From the NCBI GenBank assembly GCA_021521415.1, contig JAIQDT010000172.1, positions 806,001 through 870,000 on the forward strand: a DNA stretch of 64,000 nt, given 5' to 3'. The position numbers and the translations under genes were made by a program. The notes under the pieces are model-generated. The model did no database searches. It was not told where the DNA came from and worked only from the letters and a program-made list of their open reading frames with translations. The DNA comes from Bidens hawaiensis (Eukaryota; Streptophyta; Magnoliopsida; Asterales; Asteraceae). This document shows positions 53,571-64,000 of this stretch, piece by piece (position 1 is the first letter of the stretch; every line of letters starts with the position of its first letter).

Positions 53571-55548
53571 AGATTATAAAACGATTATATGCGCGTTTGA
53601 AGATTATAAATATTATCACCTAAGGTGATAATCTCATAATAACTTTATAAATACGAGGTTTCATTTTGAATGTTGAATTTGAAATTTATTCAATAACAAG
53701 CTACAACTTTCAGTATGTTGCATAAACTCAAGGATCATATCATTGCAAAATCTTTTTGGGGCGCATTCATAAATGATTCATACATTAAATATTGTACCAT
53801 GAATCTCGTTCGATAACGGTTTATGCGAATTTTTACTTCTTATTATCACAAGCAGCGTTACTTTCATGATTTATCATCATCGCGACAGCTTTACGTATGC
53901 TAAATTCCTTAAACAATTTAACTTACAAGATTTTCATTTGATAGCAATTTAAATGTTTCTCTAACTACGCGCTACCGCGATGCTATGTTATTATATAAAT
54001 TTTCTCGGAAACGATAGAACGGCTCTACTTAAGACGTCATTCTCAATTTTATTCTATTATTCTCAAAAGGGTATATGATACACGATTTACATATTTCTTC
54101 ATTAATTTGAGTCTCACGATTATTTCGATTTTCTTTTCAATTGACGAGATGTTTCGATGGTAATTTCATGCACATGAGATTTCATTTTGTGTTTTGATTA
54201 TTCATGACTGAATTCAAGTTATTCAATAACAATTGGTGTAATACCTTCAAAACCTCATTTTCCCTAAAAATTTCGTTTATATTTTAAACGATATTTTCAT
54301 GACTATGTTGTTCATGTTTGAGCATTTATGCTTTTCAAATAAGACACGATTATATGCATTATTCTACGTCATTTCATTCAAGCTATTAACGGCCTATATG
54401 TGGCTGACCATGAGTTTTGGCACTATTGGAGATTGTTACTATAATCGTAATTATGTAAATGGTTTCACCATAGAAGCCGTATTCACATTTTATCACATTT
54501 CATCGATTGGTTTGTTAATTCAAAATTCTATTTATTTTTAGTTTGATACATGCATACATCACCCCAATAGAAACTCACCTAATTCTCATGTTATCACATT
54601 TCACGTAACGTATCCGCAAAAACGTATAACCTCAAGTTTGTTCACGTGTGAACTCATCGTACGATGTTATTGTTAATTGAATCGTTGTTTATCCCAACCT
54701 TATGTATCCATTTGTTGGACTTCTCATTTTTTCACTTATTGGATTTTTCATTTTCACTCATCGGAATCTCATTTTCATTCATTGGACTTTTCATTTCCAT
54801 TTTATCAGAGTCTTCATTATCGGGTTTCATTTATCGATTTTATTTAGTACCTCAATTTATATACTTTGACAAATATCTTTATGACTTTTAACTTCAAATA
54901 TTATTTCACATTGTTTACCCAAAAATTTTGTTAATTTATTTGATCGTCGTTACCGATTTAAACCGAATTTTTCTTTCCACCTTGATTTATATCTTACAAT
55001 TTTGTTGTTTCAATTATTTATCCCATCTTTCTTTCTTATTTAAAAGTCAATCCCAAAATTTTCAACCGCTAGTATTGGTTTGCCAAAATTGGTAAAATTC
55101 AACAAATTTTATTTACGCTTCTAATGTTTAGGATTTCAAAATAAATATTTCTTTTAAACCACACAACGAAACGAACCATGTGGACTATACGACGATCTAA
55201 ATAATTTTGGGTGCACACTTAATTATCGATATCCTCGTATGGAAGCCATAGTAAGTACGCTTGTGTGCGATAACTCAGACCCAAGAATGATAGTAGAAAA
55301 ACGGTAGAAGTGCGAGTTATGATAAAGGCATGGTGGATACGCCGCGGGTACATCCTATATATAAGTGTCTTTATTATGTTTCTCATTTGTGGTGTTTTTC
55401 GAGTCATGCAAAGATTTGACATTATTCTTTTGCTTTAAAATTTTTTTTATACAACTGCTTTTCTAAAAACGACATTCGTTAGTAATTATCTCTATATTTC
55501 AAGTTTATTTTGAATTTTGGGACGAAAATTCCAAAAAGTTGGGTATAC
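53571..55548. other. Decayed AT-rich DNA between Athila and the gypsy LTR
   Basis: Starts with the Athila duplication. A strong inverted repeat with arms ATTATCACCT and AGGTGATAAT and one spacer base lies near 53611-53631. Four diverged copies of a 21-24 bp unit (TTGGAC/ATTTTTCATTTTCACT) occupy 54715-54804. The last 50 bp (TTTGGGACGAAAATTCC) match the 3' end of a Tekay-type internal region, so part of this stretch is probably an old gypsy element whose pol can no longer be read. No gene seen. Confidence 0.5.
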
Positions 55549-55789
55549 TGTGACATTCGTCAATTTCGGGTCACTTTTGTATTTGATTTATTATGTAAAC
55601 CGACCCGTTTTGTAAACCGAAAGTTTTGATATAATCAAAATGATGGATTTTATATTACAATATTGTTTTATACTTGTCGGGTCTCAGATTCACCCTTTTC
55701 AATCCCTAAAATGGCCTTAAAACGCTTTAAAACAACTCCGAGGGGCCAAAAGTGCCAATTTTGAAAGTTCAGAATTTCCACCAGGTGAC

Positions 55790-55837
55790 CTTAGCGCCGC
55801 GCTAAGATCAAGGGGAGAGACCTTAGCGCCGCGCTAA
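55790..55837 (+). promoter_or_regulatory. Twin GC-rich palindromes in the gypsy LTR
   Basis: CTTAGCGC-C-GCGCTAAG (55790-55806) and TTAGCGC-C-GCGCTAA (55823-55837), 33 bp apart, about 110 bp upstream of the TATA-like box. Likely a duplicated protein-binding site in U3; inferred. Confidence 0.6.
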
Positions 55838-57310
55838 AGGGAGTCTGCACCAGAACTTGTTTTTTGTTGTTTTTATGCAAATATGTGACTTAAACCAACC
55901 CATTTTCATGCAAGACTCTTTATGCTTGACCCTTTCAACTTACCCTATATATACATGACCATTTCCTTCTTGTATGAAGAGGTGTCTAGGAATTTCGTAG
56001 TCCTTGATATATATATAATTATATAACTCTTTTATACATATTAACCATGTTTAACTTCTGCTCATTTTACTTTGTATATCATTTTTATAAGTTCCATGGT
56101 TATGAGTTTGAAGATACTTGCCTCGGTTTAACCGTAAATAACTCTAAACCGTAAATCGAACTTGTTTACTAGTTTTGTTAAATAATTGTTTAAACATGTT
56201 TATTTTTAGATTTAAGTTTCTAAAATCATTTTAAAAGTTCTGTGGTTATGGGTTTGTGAAATCTAACCTCGGTCTTAACCCACAACAAGATCCGAACCGA
56301 CAACCGAACTTTCGTTTAAATACTTTATTGTTAACTTTTTTGTTGTAAAACTTAAGTATCTTCATTTATAATTTATTATACAAGTTCTTTGATATTTGGG
56401 CATGTGGAAACCATCTATGAACTTATTGCGAGATGGAAGCCGAACCAAACTGAACTAAAACGATTTTCACTCGCTTAAGAAACACAAGTGTGTTTTTAGC
56501 TATCAAGACTGGTATAAATCTTTAAAATACGTTATAAACTGATTTTAATTATTTTCTTATGTACTTGGAAATGTTGGATCCAAATTGATCTCATAACAAA
56601 GTTTGGACCGACAAAACCAAACACTCGCTTAACGGACGTTGTTAGTTCTAAAACAATAGAACTACATACTTGGTTAAGTCTTATTAAGTTTTATTGAGTT
56701 ATCTCATAACATTCATTATTTTGGAAAGTTGACTTTGGGTTTTACCAATTATCAAGACCCGAACCAACAACCCGAGACACTCGTTAAAACCCGTTTTAGT
56801 ATCTATATTATATAGGGACTTGCATTCTTGCATTTTACCCACCTTATTACTTAACATATGTTGAGTAAATATTAATGGCTAGATACTTTAACCCGGTTTT
56901 CGAGCAAACTTATATTTTTAAAGACTATTATTATAATTTCTTGAATATTTACATGTTAAAACTTAAACTTTTAATTGTTTGCATTTCTTATCATTTATTT
57001 TAAGACTTCCTAGACACCTCTTCATACAAGACTTCCCTTCATCTAGACCTTGCTAGTTAAACCTCATCCTTACGGTTACTCGCCATTTTACCGATCAAGT
57101 TTATTACTTGAATGTGAGTAATTTTCATACCCCGTTATCCATCTTTCGTTTTGGGGGTGACATTGCATACTTATTCAACTAAATGCTTTATACTTGAGTC
57201 TTAAACCACAAACTTTATTGTATACTTTACTTAAATAATGCTCGATTTGGTGTTCTATGCTTACATGCTTAAATGCTAATGTGTTTACCGCTTTTGGATG
57301 GTTGATTCAT

Positions 57311-57520
57311 GAAATCCGAATCTATTTGGTATTCTCTTATAGACGGTGTAGTTAATGTATTCTTATTAACGATCTCATACGAAATCCGAATCTATTTGGT
57401 ATTCTCTTATAGACGGTGTCGTTAATGTATTCTTATTAACGATCTCATACGGAATCCGAATCTATTTGGTATTCTCTTATAGACGGTGTCGTTAATGTAT
57501 TCTTATTAACGATCTCATTA
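57311..57520 (+). repeat. Three 70-bp tandem repeats
   Basis: Unit begins GAAATCCGAATCTATTTGG and includes CGTTAAT...ATTAACG, an internal inverted repeat. Copies differ at only two or three bases, so the amplification is more recent than the LTR itself. Confidence 0.93.
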
Positions 57521-57868
57521 TCTAAATTGTTGCTATTATTTATTGTTTCGTATACAAGTTGTGGAATTTGTTATTATATACATATTTTTTCAAAACTATG
57601 AAATTGCTCACCTACCTTTGTGTTGACAAATTCTATTATATGCAATGTTACAGATTTGAATTTTGGTTATTGTATGAACATGTTACAACAAAAAATGAAC
57701 AATATATTATTTACTATGATATTTTTTGGTTATTGTATGAACATGTTGTGTGACTCCTTACGATTTTGTGAATTTAAATGAGTTGATTAAATATTGACAC
57801 TTTAAATAGTGTCTTGTGTTTTTAGGCAATTCCAGGCATGTTCCGCCGCCTTTGGTCGGGGTGTAACA

Positions 57869-58575
57869 GTAGGAACTTTTGTAGATGATTATATAGGTAA
57901 AAGTTAAAATACAAAGAGTCACAGAAATAAAAAATGAGAAGGGTGAGAAGGATTTGTGACCTTAAATGGTTAAGATAAAAAATTCCATAAATTTTTTTAA
58001 AAAAAAAGTTATAAAAGCATAACTTAAAATATAAATCAAAAATAAAATAAGTAAAATAATAAATAAAAATAAAATAATAATAATAATAAAATTAATTACC
58101 CCCGTTTTCCTTATTAAAAAAAACAAGAAATGTCAGTTTACCATTAGGAGGTTTAGATTTTTTCTTTAGTTTAGCTTTTAAGGTTAGACTTTCGGGTTTA
58201 GGTTTTTAGGTAGTTGGGGCGAGGAGTTTTAGGTTTTTTTTTTGGGGTGGGGTGGGGGGGGATTCCTAACTTTCTCACTAGACAAATTATCAAGTTGATG
58301 CTCATATAACTGAGTTTAGACACTCTCACTTTCAGTAGCTCCTTACATGACTCATTTTCTTCATCCGCATTTGGGGGTGGGAGTGCTTGATCGTTGAGCT
58401 TAAAGGTTTGGCAGGTTTAGGTTTTAGAATCAAAGAGCACAAAATTTGTAGCTTAAGATTAGATGGATGGCCACAAATCATTATTACCTCTGTCTAATAT
58501 TAGTCACTCTTTGTAGGATAACCCAACTCTATCATGATTCTTTTTATTAAGATCCAAAATATGGTCGTTTATAAC
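57869..58575. other. Spacer between gypsy LTR and SIRE-B
   Basis: A-rich and (AAT)n simple sequence (58020-58095), a G/T-rich stretch (58180-58262) and unique DNA without an ORF. ATAAC (58571-58575) may be the SIRE-B target duplication. Confidence 0.6.
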
Positions 58576-59712
58576 TGTCGGTCCCGAATAGTCACTCAAT
58601 ACTCATAACAATGTCATAAACCACACATAATGTGTCAACAAGAAGGTTAATGACGGATTCCTAAATAAGGAAAGATTCTTGTTTGTAAACGGCGGAATCA
58701 GAAACAAACAAGATTTATTGCTAAGAGGTTAATAAAAGTAACAAACACGAACAATAACTCAAAAGATTTCCATTTATATAAAGTGATTCATACAAATGAT
58801 GATCGATTAGGGTTTCTTGTCGGAATGTATATTCAATGATAACCTAGGACAGCCGTCACACTCTATCGGGAATATTCGTTCTTATCCAAAAAGTGTAAAG
58901 GCAAATCCGTATTCCGTCTCGTCAGGAGGCGTGCCCTAAAATATTCCTTTTATAGGCATGCCACCTCCTGACAGATGTCATTCCTTCTAGAAATCATAAT
59001 GATTAACACATATTCAAATTACATATTCAAAAACTGTACTAAGTGTAAAAACAGGTCTTCCGGGCAGACTTTGTATCACTTGTCTTTTCCGAGTATGCTC
59101 GGTCCCTTTTGTCCTAGAGTAAACCTGGTAACCTTCAAGTGTGTTCGGGAACAGTTCCCTGGTAGACTTTACTTTCACCAAATAGACTTCAGTCTTCTTG
59201 ATCATATCCAACTTTGCCCGATATGATCCAACGAGCAGACTTGTTCTTCTAATGGTCCAATCAACTCCTTGCTAGTAAATAGCTTATTAGAAAAGCAATG
59301 TGTGCTTGGATACGCTATAGCTTGCCTGAGTTGAACCTTGCCCGATGTGTCCTTAGGATAATTCTTAACTTTCATCAAGCGTGCTCAGACCATTGTTTAT
59401 TAAAGAATACCTTGCTAGATCTTCCAAGTACTTGGCTTCAAAAGCTTGGTGAGACCAAGGGTTTGCTAAGAAGCAAACTGTGCTCGGTCATGAAGAACAA
59501 CCCTGCTTAACATAGTGAACCCTGCTCGGATATTCACTAAAGAAGATTTCTAGAAGATAACTCTGCCCGATAGGCAAAATATCATGCCCGGCTAAGTAAA
59601 ACCCTGCTAGGATGTCCAAGTGTGCTCGGTTTCATACTTAGCAATTTCTGAGGAGGTTGAGAAGATTCCAATCTTCCTTATACATTGGTTAGGTCAAATC
59701 TTTGACTCAACA
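58576..59712 (-). repeat. 3' LTR of SIRE-B (1137 bp)
   Basis: Minus-strand start TGTTGAGTCAAAGATTTGACC at 59712, end CGGGACCGACA at 58576. The TATA box TATAAAAG lies near 58945 in minus sense. GGGCAAGG words (as CCTTGCCC) are dispersed through it. About 70 bp shorter than the other two copies. Confidence 0.88.
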
Positions 59713-59724
59713 ATCTCCCCCTAG
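59713..59724 (-). promoter_or_regulatory. Polypurine tract of SIRE-B
   Basis: CTAGGGGGAGAT on the minus strand, adjoining the LTR start. Confidence 0.85.
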
Positions 59725-59888
59725 ATTGGAACACCTCAGCTGTCCCAAAACATCTTTAACGGTTACATACACTTAGTCAAAATCCATATTCGAATCAAAA
59801 TCAAACTTTTACATATTAAAGGTTAAACTATTACATATTCAAAAATCTGTCAGTAGACATTACAAATCAAAGCCTATTATAAAGATCT

Positions 59889-62800
59889 TCATCTTCTTCT
59901 TGCATCATAAGCTGCTTGTATTCGATTGACTATTATAGTTCCTGCCCTTTGTCGAAAGATAAAAAGGATCTGGTAATGAGTGTGACTCTCAGGAATGTCC
60001 ATATCCCTTATATCTCTGAGATCTTCATTATGCAGATAGGTCAGGTCTTCATCCCTTTTGATTATGCCCAAGATAATCCCATCTGAATTTCGAAGAATAT
60101 AGTGGCCATTAGTTTCCTTGTACTCAATTTCAGCAACGATGCCATTCTTCTGGACACTGTAGTTTGGGCGTGTCATTCTTCTTTCAAGGCTTATACAAGT
60201 GTTCATATTTGACAGTGGATATTTGTCTTTGACTTTCAACTGATAATTCAATTCAGCACTTCTTATATTTTTCAATTTTGTTGCTCTTCTTGTTCTATCA
60301 TGTTTTGTCAACTTCCACCTTTTCTTTTCCTTAAAAAATGGGAATCCCTTTTCAGCTTCACCCCTCGGGTACTTTGAAAGTTCATTTTGCTGTCTCCCAG
60401 CCAACTTGTTTTGTGTCATGATAGTCATATAGATTAAGATCGGCCATTTTCTCCAATTGCTCTTGTGTGTATTCAGCAAAATCATCTCTCAAAATGATGT
60501 CTCTCAATTGTCTACTTTCCATAATCACTTTTAGAGACTGAGAGACTGAGTCATAGAATAGATTTCTTGGAAGATCCACATGTGATTGTGGTCTTGTTGT
60601 TCTTTGTGATCCAACTCTACTTGACTCACCTCTGTATGTTGATGTATGTTTCCTTGAGGTGGAAGGCCTAGTTGGGATAGACTTCATTGGTTTGCTAGGC
60701 CTTGTTATAGAAAAAGCTTTCATAAACATGGACTCAATCAGTTCACCATCCTTTGATCGTTTAACAATCTTGCAGGCACAAACCTTCCTCCAACAAAACT
60801 CCTTGGATTTTCACCTTCCAAAAGAACTTTTTCCCATTCAACTTTTTGCAAGTAGAATAGTTCTTTCAGTTGATGTTTATCAAGTGCATTAAAGGAGTTC
60901 ACATCCATCCCTTTCTGATTTACCATTACCCCTCTCAAAATCTCAATCATTTCTTCATTTTCCCATGGAACTATAGGTTCATATATTGGCTCAGGTTTCA
61001 CTTCCTCTGGGATTGGGGTATCATCAGTCTTCCTTTCAAACTGATCTTTCAGTTTTTCTCTCAATGTTCTTATTCTTCTTTTCTTTGCAAGGGGTTCATC
61101 TTGATTTCCCCTTTCTTGTACAATGGATGGCTCAGGTTGCACCCTCTTTAATTTTTCTTTTCTTTTCATTTTGTTATAAATTTACTCAACTGTAGCTTTA
61201 TCCAAGCTCTCAACCATATCAGGTTTCATTCCTTTGTCCAATAAGTACCCACACATTCCTCCAAACTTCATTCTCAAAGCTTCAAGTTTTTCAGCCGCCT
61301 CATCTTCTCTAACAAATTTTTCTTTCACTTCTTCTCTGGTGTTATTATAAGCTTCTCTTAACTGTTCAAACTTGAAATGAGTTAAGTCTTTCTCATAATA
61401 CCCATGCTTTCTCAAATACTCTTTATACTTTTGACCATCTCTGTTCATTTGTTGTATTAGTTCCTCAATAGTGTTCCTTTCTTTGTTCAATCTTCTTTGT
61501 AGTTCATCATCATTTAAAGAAGATAAGCTTCAAAACTTATTCCAAGACCCATCAGCTTGATAACTAGAGGATTTTTCCTTTTAGCTTCAATCAAGCTCTG
61601 CTCAATGCTTCTCCTTTGATCTTCAGTTATTGTCACTATAGGAGCCACAACATTAGCACTTTCAACATTTACCTGGCCCCTTTCATTGTCATCATCATTA
61701 TCATTATCAGATTCATCAGATTCATCCACATCCTCTGTTGTTTCATTAAGTGCATCAATTTTTGGTTCATCTGGAGTTGGATTATCAGGAACTGGAACAT
61801 TTGGTACTCCTTGAACAAATTCTTCAGGCCTCAATGTTTGTAGTGGAATTGGCCTCTATGGACTTGATTCATCATCAGGTGTTTCCACAAAATATCTATT
61901 CTTTTCATCCCATTTCCTTTTAGTTCTCAATTCATCCCATTCAGCCTGGTCATAAGCTTTTCTTTTTCTTGTGTAAAACTTTTCAAATTTGGCAACATTC
62001 TCATGAATCTTTAATGCTTTAGCCATCATCTCCTCAATTGTTTCTTCAGTTGGTTTTTCAGGTTCCTGTTGAGATTGGCTTGTGGATTGTGCAAACATAC
62101 TCACTACCAAGGCTAAAGAGTTATCCACTTCCTCAGCTCTCTTTAAATTTATCAAAGCTTCAATGACAATTTGATCATCAGCCTCCTCTTCATCAATCAC
62201 TTTAGTAACATTGGCTTGATCAATCAGGGCTTCCTGCTCTGCCAGCTCTTCAGGAGTCAAGATTTGGGAAATTACTTCCCTTTCTCTTGTTTCTCTCACA
62301 ACATTTTCAAATTCTTTCCTGGCAGCAGCAGAGGCTTCCTCTTCTTCATTCAATCACTCTTTCTTTAACAAGATCTGCCTTAACATGCTCTTCCTCATAG
62401 ACTTTTGATTTCACCTTATCCATTCTTCTTTTCAAGTCTTCCTCAGTTTCTGGTGGGAAATCATCAATATCCCTATCCAAATCATCCATCTCTTCATTAT
62501 GCTCTACCCTCTTGGAGCTTTCAGGTTGTTCAATTTCAGGTTCAGTAAATGTAGGCTCCTCAGTAGCAGCAGTATTATCAATGATCACATCAGTTTGTGC
62601 TTCAATCAAAATATCAGTGGCCACATCAGTGGTAGCCACATTTTCATCAATATTCATCATTTCATCTTCAACCTCAGTCTCCTTCTCTCCTTTTCCCTCA
62701 TCCTCATATCTGCTCAACACATTTAGAATTTCATTTTCAGCATCATAGTTTTGTTCATCTCCCTCAGACTTATCAGCCTCATACTCATCATCAATTATAC

Positions 62801-64000
62801 TCCTTTCTTCACTTTCATCATCATCATCATCATAGGCATTCAGCAAACAAGTCAACCCATCAACATTATCTGTTTTACCACTTGCATCCTCCATCATAAC
62901 ATCATCAATATTTACAATAGCATCAGTTGGCTCAATTACATTCTCCCCCTGTTTTGGGGCAGTTGAGGTCTTCTCAACCTCCTACTCCAGGGTTTGAATT
63001 CATTCATGAGCAACAGCCAACTGATCCTTCAGCTCATCATTTTCTTTCCTTAACTCAGAGTTTTCTCCCTTCAGATCAATGTTCTGGCAAATAAGGTCAA
63101 AATTTATTTGTAGTAGGGAGGCATTTGAGGGTGGTGTGTTGGACGGTGAAGTGTGGAAAGGTTCTGGTATAGGAATTGAGGTTTGGGTCTGGGGTGTGGA
63201 TTGTGTTGTTGTTTGAGGTGGTGTTTGGGATCTGGTTTGAGGTGGGGATTGGTATAATGGTTCAGGTTGACTTAGGGTTAGGATGGGAATTTGAGTGGTT
63301 GGTGATTGTATGAATTGATCATTTGGGGGTGTAGAGAAAGGTGGTGTTTGTTGTAGAGTTTGGTAGGTTTGATCAATTGGTGATGGTGGGTAGGGTGGTG
63401 TTTGTGGTGGAGTGCCAAAAGGTGTGGTTGGTTGTTCTTGTATAATTTGATACTACCCCATGAGGTTGTGCAATGACCTCAAAGTTTGCATCACCCCCTT
63501 CTAAATTACCAGCATCATCATCATTATTATCTCCATCACTATCAGAATCATCTTCTCCATCACCAGCTTCATCATCATCATTCCCATCTTCTGATAATAA
63601 CTCATGTAAACGAGGAATTCGAATAATTTCAACAAAAAACCAAGGTAAATCTTCATACACCTCATGTGGATTGAATATGCTCGAACTTTCCTGTGATTCA
63701 ATCCTTTTGTAAGTATCAGGGTCTTGCAGAGCATGAGTTGTTCCAACAGTTGGTAATCTCTCCAATTCTTGATTAAATATGATCTGTAGGAACCTTGGAT
63801 ATGCCAAAAACTTTTGCTTGTTTTTCTTATTCATGTTTTGAACCAATCCATCAAAGATCATGCTTGAAAAATTGAATGGTAGATTGAAAAGCACAGCCAC
63901 AGTTGCATTGGCTAGATCCCTGCTCATCAGGGTCCATGATCCCTTCCGTGGAGCAAATCCATGGATGATATGGTGGATCAAGAACTTGTAAATGATTGGG
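59889..64000 (-). pseudogene. ORF3 of SIRE-B, partial and broken
   Basis: The minus-strand frame enters at 64000. The N-domain shows MIHHIIHGFAPRKGSWTLMSRD, VAVLFNLPFNFSSMIFDGLV and FLAYPRFLQIIFNQEL, matching FLMYPRFLQLL in the other two ORF3s. Then an Asp/Glu-rich run (63480-63600), a Pro/Gln/Thr-rich linker (63150-63440), a coiled coil (SLLQINFDLICQNIDLKG, ENSELRKENDELKDQL), two stops near 62985-62998, and more acidic and coil-prone sequence. The Lys/Arg-rich C-terminal region (WKLTKHDRTRRATKLKN) ends in IQAAYDARRR at 59889. Frame breaks lie near 62350, 61850, 61510, 61180, 60735 and 60400. Same overall architecture as SIRE-C ORF3 though sequence is far diverged. Confidence 0.8.

Larger units (their letters stand above)
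55549..57868 (+). repeat. LTR of an old gypsy element related to the Tekay family (2320 bp)
   Basis: TGTGACATTCGTC to GGTCGGGGTGTAACA, ends nearly identical to the LTR at 5236-8358. The degraded GACGAAAATTCC before it indicates a 3' LTR. Contains twin palindromes (55790-55837), a TATATATA box near 55945 and a triple 70-bp repeat. Confidence 0.82.
58576..64000 (-). mobile_element. SIRE-B copia element, 3' half
   Basis: Minus strand: ORF3 runs in from the right edge, then 3' untranslated DNA, polypurine tract and 3' LTR. Gag-pol and the 5' LTR lie beyond 64000. It links the TGTTGAGTCAAAG LTR family to an ORF3-bearing Sirevirus. Confidence 0.88.

Noticed and set aside
54299..54541. Short hydrophobic open frame between Athila and the gypsy LTR
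   Set aside because: AT-rich random frame with no homologous wording, no conserved start context and no neighbouring gene.
55200..55420. Possible host exon in the decayed region
   Set aside because: No frame longer than about 67 codons and no splice-site or protein similarity that I can recognise.

Overview
This window reads as plant nuclear heterochromatin made almost entirely of nested LTR retrotransposons. No host gene, tRNA, rRNA or CRISPR array is visible. The mix of Sirevirus-type Ty1/copia elements with a large extra 3' ORF, Athila, Tat and Tekay-type Ty3/gypsy elements, AT-rich spacers and tRNA-Met or tRNA-Asp primer sites points to a dicot. Asteraceae is my best guess, but no host gene confirms it.

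Layout from left to right. 1-8358: a Tekay-like chromovirus on the plus strand (gag-pol with one internal stop, then a 3.1 kb 3' LTR), inserted in the reverse transcriptase of a Tat-lineage element on the minus strand (8359-12434). 12464-53570: an Athila-type element on the minus strand, bounded by the 5-bp duplication AGATT. Its 3' ORF is interrupted at 14776 by an LTR+PBS fragment of copia family 'SIRE-B'. Its gag is interrupted by a whole copia element, 'SIRE-A' (23324-51825, duplication AACCC). SIRE-A's reverse transcriptase is interrupted by a younger copia element, 'SIRE-C' (30256-42570, duplication AGTGG). SIRE-A also carries a SIRE-B solo LTR (45775-46981, duplication ATTAC). 53571-55548 is decayed sequence, followed by a gypsy LTR (55549-57868), a short spacer, and the 3' half of another SIRE-B element on the minus strand (58576-64000). 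The nest is at least four levels deep. The names SIRE-A, -B and -C are mine.

Two signals go beyond ordinary transposon annotation. First, SIRE-A, SIRE-C and Athila each carry an extra ORF after pol (ORF3), and each has arrays of its own short inverted-repeat 'keyword' in two places: in the LTR and/or leader near the promoter, and again just upstream of ORF3. The keywords are GCGAAGTT/AACTTCGC in SIRE-C, TTCGCTA or TTCGTTA and complements in SIRE-A, and ACCGTGGCCCACGGT in Athila. This resembles the logic of the VANDAL/VANC anti-silencing system of Arabidopsis, in which an element-encoded protein recognises short motifs repeated in its own non-coding DNA. Second, the non-coding stretch between pol and ORF3 is conserved between SIRE-A and SIRE-C. 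In each it holds two tandem units of about 150 bp, each with a short stem-loop whose paired bases covary. In both elements ORF3 is preceded by a good 3' splice site, and SIRE-C has a matching 5' splice site in its leader. That suggests ORF3 is made from a spliced mRNA and that the hairpin dimer may help export unspliced RNA.

All coding units except SIRE-C ORF3 (963 codons, uninterrupted) contain stops or frameshifts, so most copies are dead. SIRE-C is the youngest visible insertion: its two 407-bp LTRs differ at about six positions by eye. All similarity statements come from reading the sequence; no database or alignment program was used.
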